Below are positions 52,566-60,754 of a stretch of DNA of 64,000 nt, piece by piece. Numbering within the stretch: position 1 is the stretch's first letter; each line of letters begins with the position of its first letter. Under the pieces are notes generated by a model. The model saw nothing but the letters and a program-made list of their open reading frames with translations, searched no databases and had not been told where the DNA came from. Made by a program: the position numbers and the translations under genes. Origin of the DNA: Rubripirellula tenax (GTDB taxonomy: Bacteria > Planctomycetota > Planctomycetia > Pirellulales > Pirellulaceae); contig NZ_SJPW01000003.1 of NCBI RefSeq assembly GCF_007860125.1, forward strand, positions 644,764 through 708,763. The letters run 5' to 3'.

Positions 52566-55500
52566 TCAAACACGGTTGGGATCAAAGCTGACTTCAAGGA
52601 AGGTGACTTCACCCTTGCGAGCGAATAACGATTCGCTTTCACTTGCCGTCAAGCTAAGGTCAGCGCGTCGCAGTGATGGTGCCCCGTTCCGGGCAATCAC
52701 CAGTCCACTCGTTCCGTCGGTCGTGCGTCGATAGACAACGGGAACTTGGCAAAGGGTCATCGCGAAGCAACCCGCCGGAACCGGCAACCGTTCTCGGTTA
52801 CCGTGCAGGTTGAAGAACTCAAGTTCGGAATCGGTTTCCGAAAACTCGGTGGCTTCGAAAAAGGCGGGATCGAAGGACAGCTTTCCGTCGTCCATACGAA
52901 TTCCAACCTCGACCCAACGCGACAGGATATCTTCCTTGACTTGACCAGTCATACCGGGCTGCTGCACGCCGGCATCTCGCGGGGTGTGCGAGTACGGATC
53001 GGTGGGAAATGCACCATACTGTGGCGGCGTCTTGGTCAAGCCGATTCCGTCGCGGATTTCGCGATAGTGATGGTGCAGTCGTTGCAAAATGTCGCTGTCC
53101 GGTTCGATCCCCGATTGTCGTGTTTGGACGCACTGGTCCAAAACCGCAAGTGCCAATTTCGACACCATGTGCCAATAGATGGACCCGAGTCCTTCATAAG
53201 CAAAAAAGGTTCCCGAACGTCCCGTGAAATTCCGATGGCCAAACGTATCCTCAAAAATTTGATCGACGAGTTCTCGCTCCCGATCAATCAAAGTTTCGTA
53301 TTGGGAATGGGTTCGCAGTCGATCGATCGCAACACGCAGGTCAGCGACGTTGCGAAAATCGCTGTGGAAACGAAGGTTGCCGTCGGCATCGGGGCGGACG
53401 ATCGATAGATCAGAATCCGCAACCAACTTTCTTAGCAACTGTGACTGATACGCGTGGTCTGGCGGCAGGCAGTTTTTCTCTAAAAACGTGGGCAGGTCGC
53501 GATCGGGGTACAGCATGTAACTGTTCTGGTCTTCGCGATACATCCTGCTGTGACGCAGTGCATCGAGCACCTCGACGGACTGCGCCGCAGACAAAATCCC
53601 ACTGCTGAGTACAGCAACTTGACCTTCGAGCATTTCATGCAAATGCGATACGGAGGCCGTTTCGTTGTTCAGACTCAACAGATTGTAAGCGTGATACATT
53701 CCGTCATCGCGACGGTTTTGTTCGATCGTATGATCGATCATCTTCCTCGCATTTCGAAAGAACTCGACCAGAGACGGAAGGGTCGTGCTTTCCTGATCGC
53801 CACTGAGTGCGTTGTCGTACAAATTGGTTCGATAGTTGGACCCTGCGATCGACAGTCGATCCAAAATCCGTTTTCTCGCTTGGTCGTCGATGGGCCCGTC
53901 GAATGATGCAGCGTTCCCGACGATCGCCGCGTTCACTTCGTTCGCGAGACTCCAAACCTCCCGCGACATTATCACCGTCGAAGGAAGCGATTCGCGACTG
54001 CTGGAAAACCAATCGATCAAGAACGTCAGGTAGCGGCGCAGATGGCAGGCCGTCACGACCGACAAACCGTGGCCCACCAACGCATTGTTGGCATCATTCC
54101 ATTCGGGACGCTGAGTGTTGAGCCACACGCCACCGCCGGGAACAAAGTTGGTCAACTTGGCGAGTAGCGGCACAAGCAATTTTTCGACAAGGCCAACACC
54201 ATACGGGACGCCGCTTTGGGTCGTTAGGAGTTTGCCGTCTGCGCCCATCGAAGCGACAAGCTGTTCGATTTTGTCAGCATGCTTCCGATCGAAATCGATG
54301 GTCTCACTCGGATCACGCCGAATGTCTTCATAAGATCGAATTCGGTACGGAATATTGGCATACGTGCAGATCTGCTTCGACAGACAATCATCCAATACGC
54401 CGGGCATCATCGACCGCCCGATCTCTAACAACTTAAGCAGATAGATGATTTGGTGATCGCCCCAATAGCCGATGTTGGACCACGGATCGTCATCGTCGGG
54501 GACCTCCCATTCGAAGCCGTCTTTGCTGATCCGGTAGGGGTTGTAACCGTCTGCCGACGACGCATTGACGAACCGAAAAATCATAGGGCCGATCCATCGC
54601 GGATAGGCGACTGCAAGTGCTTCCCAGTTTTGAAAGATGTCTCGCCAATTCCCTTCGTAACTTAGATTCGCGTCGCCACTGGAGTCCCAGACATCGATCG
54701 AAAATTCATTCCAAGGGCGCGTGGGGTCACCGTGGCGGCGACTGAAGCACAGCGGCAAATACTCGCATGTGATCCGGATCAAGTCTGCATCGCCCGACTG
54801 GGCAACTCGCGATTGCAATTCGTCAAAGTGGATCGTCGACGGCAGAGTTGATATCAGGCCGTCACTGCGATTTCGGACGTGTCGGTTGGCGTTGCGAACG
54901 TGTTTTTCGAAGTCTGCCACGTTGACCGTGTATCCGTTCGCCGGAATTCCGCCCCTCATCACATTGAACAGCACATTGGACTGGTGCCGTTGCGCGCGGC
55001 GCTGGTCCGCTCCGACTTGACGACCATCGGCGGCCGAAATGATCTGCAGCAGACGGTCCTCGTTGGCTTGCACATCACGCTCAAGTTCCGCCGACATGTC
55101 GCCGCCCAACTCGAGTTGTCGGTGCAATTGGACAACGTCTCCGTGATCGCAATTGACGTCGGCAACAATATTCCATGTGCGTGAGTCCCCGGGCTCACAG
55201 ACGAACGATTTCGATGCAAAGTACGCGCCGCGGCGGCCCCGAACATCGGGTTGACTCGTCAATCCGTCGCCTCGGGCGAAAGCATCCAGCGACTCGCTGC
55301 TTAACGCGATGCATTGGTTTCCCAATCCTGTTTGCCACGCAACCGTCGCTTGCATGCCCTCGCTAGCCTCGGCGCGGTCCGTGGGAATGGAACTGAGGTA
55401 GTACACCGCTAGCCCGGATTCGCTGAGCAACTCGTTCTTCTTGTAAGCGTCAGCCAAGTTGCTGTACCGAAGCTGGAAGTCTTTTCCCAAACCGCTGGGG

Positions 55501-56114
55501 ACGATGTTCTCAATCCCGTCGCACAGTTCGACTTCGATGCGCCCTTCGCCCTGGTTCAGGATTTCACAGCGGCGCACGAATCCGTACTGATGCCCCGTGG
55601 CCCACGAATACCGAAACACGACCCCCAAGGCATGATTGAATTCCTCGAACAAGATTCGAGTGCCGAGTGAGTTTTTGTAGAGATTACGAGTTCGCTGACC
55701 GGTGCGAATCGGGGCGGTCGCGAACGGTTCCCACAAACACCAAGGGCCACCTTCGTGGCGAATCCGCAGCAGTGTTCTGGGACCCGTGTTGGTCGCCGCA
55801 TCGCTGATTTTGTCGCTGCAATAGTAGGGGAACAACGACGAATCGGCATTTCGTCGACCCGCGGTCAAGGCGCCGCTGCTGGAAACAAACATCCAGTGGT
55901 TGCTAGAACTGACAATGCTGATGAAGAAGTCCGCCATCCGGTGGCTGTTCGAAATCTTGTACCAGTCTTTTCCATCGATCTGCACATACTCGCCATGCGC
56001 TTCGCCGGTATCATTCTGGGCAGTCATAAAACGACGCTCCGGTGCGTTGTCCAGCAATGCTTGGGGCGAATCGGGACCAACGGATTCGGGTAAGTTTGTG
56101 TTGGGATAGTTCAT
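52566..56114 (-). CDS. Giant GH94-like (GH149/GH161-type) beta-glucan phosphorylase candidate
   Basis: A 1182-residue cytosolic protein without a signal peptide. An N-terminal beta-sandwich (HWMFVSSSGALTAGRRNADS, VFRYSWATGHQYGFVRRCEI) is followed by an alpha/alpha-barrel. FSIDVWDSSGDANLSYEGNW and QRPEWNDANNALVG are the most diagnostic stretches; the latter parallels the DWND catalytic-acid motif of GH94 phosphorylases (Asp near residue 674). Size and context with a GH16 enzyme and an oligosaccharide importer fit the large beta-1,3-glucan phosphorylases of GH149/GH161. The exact family needs an alignment; an unassigned glycosidase is the alternative. Confidence 0.65.
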   Translation of the reverse strand: MNYPNTNLPESVGPDSPQALLDNAPERRFMTAQNDTGEAHGEYVQIDGKDWYKISNSHRMADFFISIVSSSNHWMFVSSSGALTAGRRNADSSLFPYYCSDKISDAATNTGPRTLLRIRHEGGPWCLWEPFATAPIRTGQRTRNLYKNSLGTRILFEEFNHALGVVFRYSWATGHQYGFVRRCEILNQGEGRIEVELCDGIENIVPSGLGKDFQLRYSNLADAYKKNELLSESGLAVYYLSSIPTDRAEASEGMQATVAWQTGLGNQCIALSSESLDAFARGDGLTSQPDVRGRRGAYFASKSFVCEPGDSRTWNIVADVNCDHGDVVQLHRQLELGGDMSAELERDVQANEDRLLQIISAADGRQVGADQRRAQRHQSNVLFNVMRGGIPANGYTVNVADFEKHVRNANRHVRNRSDGLISTLPSTIHFDELQSRVAQSGDADLIRITCEYLPLCFSRRHGDPTRPWNEFSIDVWDSSGDANLSYEGNWRDIFQNWEALAVAYPRWIGPMIFRFVNASSADGYNPYRISKDGFEWEVPDDDDPWSNIGYWGDHQIIYLLKLLEIGRSMMPGVLDDCLSKQICTYANIPYRIRSYEDIRRDPSETIDFDRKHADKIEQLVASMGADGKLLTTQSGVPYGVGLVEKLLVPLLAKLTNFVPGGGVWLNTQRPEWNDANNALVGHGLSVVTACHLRRYLTFLIDWFSSSRESLPSTVIMSREVWSLANEVNAAIVGNAASFDGPIDDQARKRILDRLSIAGSNYRTNLYDNALSGDQESTTLPSLVEFFRNARKMIDHTIEQNRRDDGMYHAYNLLSLNNETASVSHLHEMLEGQVAVLSSGILSAAQSVEVLDALRHSRMYREDQNSYMLYPDRDLPTFLEKNCLPPDHAYQSQLLRKLVADSDLSIVRPDADGNLRFHSDFRNVADLRVAIDRLRTHSQYETLIDRERELVDQIFEDTFGHRNFTGRSGTFFAYEGLGSIYWHMVSKLALAVLDQCVQTRQSGIEPDSDILQRLHHHYREIRDGIGLTKTPPQYGAFPTDPYSHTPRDAGVQQPGMTGQVKEDILSRWVEVGIRMDDGKLSFDPAFFEATEFSETDSELEFFNLHGNRERLPVPAGCFAMTLCQVPVVYRRTTDGTSGLVIARNGAPSLRRADLSLTASESESLFARKGEVTFLEVSFDPNRV

Positions 56115-56155
56115 GGTTGTCGTCGTGATATAAGTTCAGATTCACCTACAGTCGT

Positions 56156-57787
56156 CTACGCTGATTGTGGGTCGCCCGCCTTTCGAATACGCAGATCGGT
56201 TTCGATTTGTTGTTCGAGTGTGACGTTGATGTTGTAAAACACCAGACAAATAGCCGCCGCGAATAAAAATGCCGCGGGAATCACGCTCATCATCATTCGC
56301 AGTCCGCCGAGGGTGAATTCTGTTTGCGATTGTTCGATGCCTTCAATCGGTTGTGCGTAGTTGTAGTAGGCAAGTGTGAAGCCGGTCATCGCGGCGCCGA
56401 CCGCGCAACCCATCTTCTGCGAGAACGTTGCCGCGGCGAAAACGAGGCCCGTCGCGCGTCGATTGTTCTTCCATTCCGAGTAGTCAGCGGTATCCGCATA
56501 CATCGCCCACAACAAGACAGGGACCGGTCCGCCGACGAACGCCGTTACGATTTGCAGAGCGTACATTGCGGTGACCTGCTCCGGCTTCAAGAACAAAAAA
56601 CCGAAGCAAAGGGCAGCGACAGCGGCATTCATTCCGACCATCAACCACTTCTTTCCGAATCGCTTTGTCAACGGTTTCGTCAACAGCATTCCCGCGATCG
56701 CGGCAAAGCTTCCCATCACCCAAAAAGCGGTCGCCAACTCGGCATCGCCACAGTAGTACTTGAAGTAGTACAAGACCGCGCCGCCGCGTATGAACAGACC
56801 GGACAATTGAAACAGCCCAAATGCAAACAACACCATCCACGGCCGGTTGGTCAGCAAGTCGTTGAAGTCCGCCTCGAATGTTGAAGGGCCCGTGACGGAT
56901 GCGAAACGCCGCATACCGAAACTGCGCGCAGCGAGCGAAAGCAAACTCAACACGACGTAGCCCATCAGGATTGGCAACAGCGTCGACGGCGAAAACGCAG
57001 TCGCAAGACACGCCAACAAGGCAATGCCGACCAAGAGCGACTGATGCAATCGAATACTCGTCAATACGAACCGCATGTCGGCGCGAAACGTTGATTGCTC
57101 GGACTTGGCCGGTTGGACTCGCTCCTTCGTTGTCGCAAACGTGATCAAAAACAAGACGACCGCCGCCGCCGAAAAGACCACCATCGTCCAAAAGAATCCG
57201 ACCTGTTCGTTGACGACGGCTTCGGCATTGATATCAGCGCCGGCGCCATCGGTACTTCCAAAGTAACGCACCATTCCGAGCGTGCAGTACTGGACCACGA
57301 TGCCGCCACAGAAAGCTGCGACGAATCGATAGGTCGAAACGCTGGTCCGCTCGATCGAGTTCGGCGTGATCACGCCCATCAACGCGCCGTAGGGAATGTT
57401 GATCGCCGTGTAGGCCATCATCACCAACGTGTAGGTGATGTAGGCATAGATCAGCTTGCCACTTGGCCCCAGATCGGGCGTGTAAAACGTCAGCACGCCG
57501 GTGATTGCGAAAGGCAACGACATCCAAACCAAGTAGGGGCGAAATCGTCCCCAGCTCGTGCGAGTCCGATCGGCAAGATAACCCACCAACGGGTCGTTGA
57601 TCGCGTCCCAGATCCGGGTCACCAACAGCAGTGTCCCGGTCGACTTAGCCGTCAGCCCGAAAACGTCGGTGTAGAAGTAAACCAAAAAAGATTCGAAGGT
57701 CTTCCAAAACAGGTTGGACGCGGCGTCGCCGAGGCCGTATCCGACCTTTTCGCCAACACTGAGCCTTTCCTGCGATTGACTGTTCAT
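56156..57787 (-). CDS. GPH-type sugar:cation symporter (MFS, MelB-like)
   Basis: A 543-residue inner-membrane transporter of twelve or so helices, first gene of the leftward operon. N-terminal motifs EKVGYGLGDAASNLFWKTF, LLLVTRIWDAINDPLVGYLA and DRTRTSWGRFRPYLVW are hallmarks of the glycoside-pentoside-hexuronide family. A central insertion of about 60 residues adds extra helices. It probably imports the oligosaccharides released by the GH16 enzyme, using a Na+ or H+ gradient. The intergenic space contains three LacI-type operators. Confidence 0.92.
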   Translation of the reverse strand: MNSQSQERLSVGEKVGYGLGDAASNLFWKTFESFLVYFYTDVFGLTAKSTGTLLLVTRIWDAINDPLVGYLADRTRTSWGRFRPYLVWMSLPFAITGVLTFYTPDLGPSGKLIYAYITYTLVMMAYTAINIPYGALMGVITPNSIERTSVSTYRFVAAFCGGIVVQYCTLGMVRYFGSTDGAGADINAEAVVNEQVGFFWTMVVFSAAAVVLFLITFATTKERVQPAKSEQSTFRADMRFVLTSIRLHQSLLVGIALLACLATAFSPSTLLPILMGYVVLSLLSLAARSFGMRRFASVTGPSTFEADFNDLLTNRPWMVLFAFGLFQLSGLFIRGGAVLYYFKYYCGDAELATAFWVMGSFAAIAGMLLTKPLTKRFGKKWLMVGMNAAVAALCFGFLFLKPEQVTAMYALQIVTAFVGGPVPVLLWAMYADTADYSEWKNNRRATGLVFAAATFSQKMGCAVGAAMTGFTLAYYNYAQPIEGIEQSQTEFTLGGLRMMMSVIPAAFLFAAAICLVFYNINVTLEQQIETDLRIRKAGDPQSA

Positions 57788-57845
57788 AACTTGTCTTCTG
57801 TAAACGACTTATGCACCACCATAGGGCAGGACGCGACCCCCACCC

Positions 57846-57859
57846 TGCAACCGATTGCA
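57846..57859. promoter_or_regulatory. LacI-family operator O1 (TGCAACCGATTGCA)
   Basis: A near-palindromic 14-mer with one central mismatch to the symmetrical TGCAACCGGTTGCA. It lies 58 bases upstream of the transporter start, in a position to block the leftward operon. The centre-to-centre distance to the next site is 62 bases. Confidence 0.75.
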
Positions 57860-57907
57860 GCCTAACGCCCGGCCTGACACCACTATCTGAGCCTAAAGAA
57901 ACGATAC

Positions 57908-57921
57908 TGCAACCGGTTTCA
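57908..57921. promoter_or_regulatory. LacI-family operator O2 (TGCAACCGGTTTCA)
   Basis: The left half site is perfect and the right half has one change (TTTCA for TTGCA). It is 62 bases from O1 and 65 from O3, close to whole numbers of helical turns, which would favour looping by a tetrameric or cooperating LacI-type repressor. Confidence 0.7.
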
Positions 57922-57972
57922 TAAGCAAATCGGTGTTTTTAGAGAAAAAAAGAAAATACAAAAGAATTTTAC

Positions 57973-57986
57973 TGCAACCGGTTGCA
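57973..57986. promoter_or_regulatory. LacI-family operator O3 (perfect palindrome TGCAACCGGTTGCA)
   Basis: A perfect 14-base palindrome with central CG, the classic LacI/GalR-class operator layout. It overlaps the -35 element of the predicted lacI-gene promoter, so autoregulation is likely. Confidence 0.85.
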
Positions 57987-58010
57987 ATGACCTTTGCGGG
58001 TTGGTAAGAT
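57982..58010 (+). promoter_or_regulatory. Predicted sigma-70-type promoter of the LacI regulator gene
   Basis: A -35-like TTGCAA at 57982-57987 and a -10-like TAAGAT at 58005-58010 are separated by 17 bases, each matching four of six consensus positions. The -35 box lies inside operator O3. The regulator start codon is 49 bases downstream of the -10 box. Confidence 0.5.
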
Positions 58011-58058
58011 ACCATTAAGTCGAATCTACGGCGTGCCCGAAAAGCCAACCAAGCAGCC

Positions 58059-59066
58059 ATGCAACTCAACACCAGCACCACCATCAGCGATATCGCCAAA
58101 CGCGCTAACGTGTCCAAGAGCACGGTGTCGCGGGTGATCAATGACAAGTCGGTCGTCAACCAACAGACGAGATCGACGGTGTTGCAGGCGATGGCTTCCC
58201 TTGGTTACGAACCCAACGTGTTCGCCCGCAGCTTAGCCAGCGGCCGGTCGATGACCGTCGGCGTGGTCACTCAAAAGATCGGCAGCCCGTTCTACGACAC
58301 GATCATGCAGGGTGTGATCCAAGGATTTTCGGGAACCGGCTATTCGCCGTTGTTCGTCGACGGTCAGTGGGAAGAAGGCACCGAGCTTGAAGTCATCCAG
58401 ACCGTTTTGGGACGCAAGGTTGACGGCTTGTTGTTGTTGGGCGGCGACGTTTCCATCGGTGACCTAAACAATTTGAAGGCTCGTCTGCCCTTGATCGTGG
58501 TCGGAAAGCAAATTGCCGGCTGGAACGATCAATGCGTTTACGTCGACAACGCCGCGGCCGCCTACGATGCAACGAAGCACCTGATTGATTTCGGCCATCG
58601 CGACATCGCGATGATCTGCGGCATTAAACATCATCAAGACGCGGTTCGGCGGTACGACGGCTACGTCAAAGCACTGAATGATTCCGGAATCGAACTGGAT
58701 CCCGAATTGGTGCTCGATGGGAACTTCTCCGCTCAATCAGGCATCCTAGGAGTCAATTCGCTCCTGATGCGTAGCAAACAATTCACTGCGATTTTTTGCG
58801 CCAATGACATGGTCGCCTATGGCGCCCGACTGGCATTGCAGCGGCAGGGAATTCGCGTCCCCCATGACGTGTCGATCATCGGCTTCGACGATCAAGCCGA
58901 GTCGGCCTACGTCTCACCCCCGCTCACGACAGTTCGACAACCCGGCGCGGAAATGGGTGCGGCAGCCGCCGCAGCGCTGGTGAAGTTGATGCAGGGCGAG
59001 TCGTGTCATTTGCCAGTCATGCACGCTGAGTTACAGCAGCGTGAGTCAGTGGCGAGGGTCTTCTGA
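58059..59066 (+). CDS. LacI/GalR-family transcriptional regulator
   Basis: A 335-residue repressor, divergent from the transporter-phosphorylase-GH16 operon. The N-terminal helix-turn-helix reads TISDIAKRANVSKSTVSRVI, with the hinge helix region QAMASLGYEPNVFARSLASG. The periplasmic-binding-protein-like ligand domain has MTVGVVTQKIGSPFYDTIMQ, FCANDMVAYGARLALQ and SIIGFDDQAESAYVSPPLTT. It should bind the three TGCAACCGGTTGCA-type sites and respond to a sugar or oligosaccharide from the glucan. Confidence 0.95.
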   Translation: MQLNTSTTISDIAKRANVSKSTVSRVINDKSVVNQQTRSTVLQAMASLGYEPNVFARSLASGRSMTVGVVTQKIGSPFYDTIMQGVIQGFSGTGYSPLFVDGQWEEGTELEVIQTVLGRKVDGLLLLGGDVSIGDLNNLKARLPLIVVGKQIAGWNDQCVYVDNAAAAYDATKHLIDFGHRDIAMICGIKHHQDAVRRYDGYVKALNDSGIELDPELVLDGNFSAQSGILGVNSLLMRSKQFTAIFCANDMVAYGARLALQRQGIRVPHDVSIIGFDDQAESAYVSPPLTTVRQPGAEMGAAAAAALVKLMQGESCHLPVMHAELQQRESVARVF

Positions 59067-59160
59067 TCTTCGTTGACAGAGGGTGGGTTTTGTAAGGCCC
59101 GTATTCTGTCCCCCTACCGTCAGTTTCTTTCTTTCTGTTCTCTCAGTTTAGGTGTTCGTG

Positions 59161-60384
59161 ATGAATCGATCTCAACAATCTCGGACGGGCTTCACGCTCG
59201 TCGAACTCCTGGTGGTTATCGCCATCATCGGAGTCCTCGTTGGTCTGCTACTGCCAGCGGTACAAGCCGCTCGCGAAGCAGCTCGTCGCATGAGTTGCAG
59301 CAACAACTTCAAGCAAATCGGCCTCGGTATCCATAACTACCACTCGGCCTACAAGCAAATGCCGATCCAGAAAAGCGGCACCGGGCTGTCGATGGGTGCC
59401 GGAAACTGGTGGGACGGATCCAACGTCACCAACCAAGGTCAATTGAGCTGGTTGGTCGGCCTGACCCCATTCATCGAGCAGCAAGCACTTTGGGAGCAAA
59501 TTTCGAACCCGAACGGTTATGAATTGGTCGGTGGCGTTCAGCAGCTTCGCACTCCTCCGTGGCCAGCCATGGGACCCAAGCCAGAGAATACCGCTTACAT
59601 CCCAGCGATGACCGAAGTGCCTAGCTTCCGATGCCCTTCGGATCCAGGAACCGGACTGCCAGCGATGGGCCGAACTAACTACGGCTGCTGCCTCGGTGAC
59701 TCGTTCTCGAAGGCTGAAGCCGGTGCACGAAACGCTCAGTTGGTTGTCAACAACGGCGATGCCGAATGGACTCGCGCCGGTCAACGCGGTGCCTTCGTTG
59801 TGCATCAAAAGATGGCTTTCCGTGACATCCTTGACGGTCTGTCCAATACCATCATCGCCGGTGAAATGAACACCGACTTGGGTGACCGTGACATCACGAC
59901 GACAGCCACTTACAACAAGAACGACGCCACAACAGGTGTCAAGGCCGTGCCTTCGGTGTGCCGAACGGACGGTTCCGTCGATCCGCTCCGACCTCGTTTC
60001 TGGGGTCCAACAACACCGACCTTCACCGCCGACCGTGGTGCAAACACAGGTCGCGGATATCGTTGGATGTCGGGCGAGCACATCTACACGGCGATGATGA
60101 CTATCCTGCCGCCTAACACGACACTTTGTTATCAAGGCGATTGGCCCGGACAAGAAGGTATCGTACCACCGAGCAGCCGGCACCAAGGTGGCTGTCACGT
60201 CCTGATGGGCGACGGTGCGATCAAGTTTGTTACCGATTCGATCGAAGCTGGTGATCAAAACCGCAAAATGGTCGAGTTCAACAATGTTGCACCCGCGCCA
60301 GTTCCTGGTGCCGCAAGCCCCTACGGGCTTTGGGGTTCACTCGGAACTCGTGCTAATAAAGAGGTCATCCAAGAAGAACTCTAA
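59161..60384 (+). CDS. DUF1559 pseudopilin-like protein
   Basis: A 407-residue planctomycete-specific protein. ATG 59161 is preferred over GTG 59152 because the typical short leader MNRSQQSRTGFTLVELLVVI follows it. The prepilin Gly-Phe cleavage site, the helix and the DUF1559 signature [20 protein letters not shown] are intact, as is the terminal H-x9-DG motif (HQGGCHVLMGDGAIKF). The paralogue at 11-13 kb is fused to a PEP-CTERM domain; this one is of standard design. A strong terminator lies 18 bases after its stop, before a tiny lipoprotein gene. Confidence 0.93.
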   Translation: MNRSQQSRTGFTLVELLVVIAIIGVLVGLLLPAVQAAREAARRMSCSNNFKQIGLGIHNYHSAYKQMPIQKSGTGLSMGAGNWWDGSNVTNQGQLSWLVGLTPFIEQQALWEQISNPNGYELVGGVQQLRTPPWPAMGPKPENTAYIPAMTEVPSFRCPSDPGTGLPAMGRTNYGCCLGDSFSKAEAGARNAQLVVNNGDAEWTRAGQRGAFVVHQKMAFRDILDGLSNTIIAGEMNTDLGDRDITTTATYNKNDATTGVKAVPSVCRTDGSVDPLRPRFWGPTTPTFTADRGANTGRGYRWMSGEHIYTAMMTILPPNTTLCYQGDWPGQEGIVPPSSRHQGGCHVLMGDGAIKFVTDSIEAGDQNRKMVEFNNVAPAPVPGAASPYGLWGSLGTRANKEVIQEEL

Positions 60385-60402
60385 TTTTTGATATCCCCCT
60401 AT

Positions 60403-60441
60403 GCCCTCCCATGCACTTGACTGCGTGGGGGGGCTTTTTTT
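60403..60441 (+). terminator. Strong rho-independent terminator after the DUF1559 gene
   Basis: A 13-base-pair stem (GCCCTCCCATGCA pairing with TGCGTGGGGGGGC, two G-U pairs) closes a six-base loop and is followed by seven T residues. The small lipoprotein gene starts only 17 bases after the T-run, so it would be expressed by read-through or by its own promoter. Confidence 0.9.
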
Positions 60442-60457
60442 GAAAGGCACACCTCTC

Positions 60458-60655
60458 ATGAGATTCTCGGTCAAGTCACTCTTATTGTTTACGATGCTGT
60501 TCGGCGCGGTTCTCATGTTCACCGGATGTGGTGGCAGCGATGAGCCAACCGTGATTCAAGGCGACAACACAGCGATTCAAAAAGAGCAAGAAGCACGCCA
60601 ACAGTCTTACTCTGAAGCAATGAGCAAGGCCGACAAAGCCGGGCCTGGCAACTAG
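60458..60655 (+). CDS. Small lipoprotein downstream of the DUF1559 gene
   Basis: A 65-residue protein. ATG 60458 begins a good lipoprotein signal (SLLLFTMLFGAVLMFTGCGG) with the lipobox FTGC. The mature part is a short charged helix (TAIQKEQEARQQSYSEAMSK). Small lipoproteins of this kind frequently follow DUF1559 genes in planctomycetes and may be structural partners. No other domain is seen. Confidence 0.8.
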   Translation: MRFSVKSLLLFTMLFGAVLMFTGCGGSDEPTVIQGDNTAIQKEQEARQQSYSEAMSKADKAGPGN

Positions 60656-60754
60656 CGTTCCAGAGCTGGCCAAGACTGAGCCTAGATTTTAAGCCTGCTT
60701 TCGATTGATTGGCCGACTCGCTCGCGCGAGCCGGCCAATTTCTTGGACATCCGC

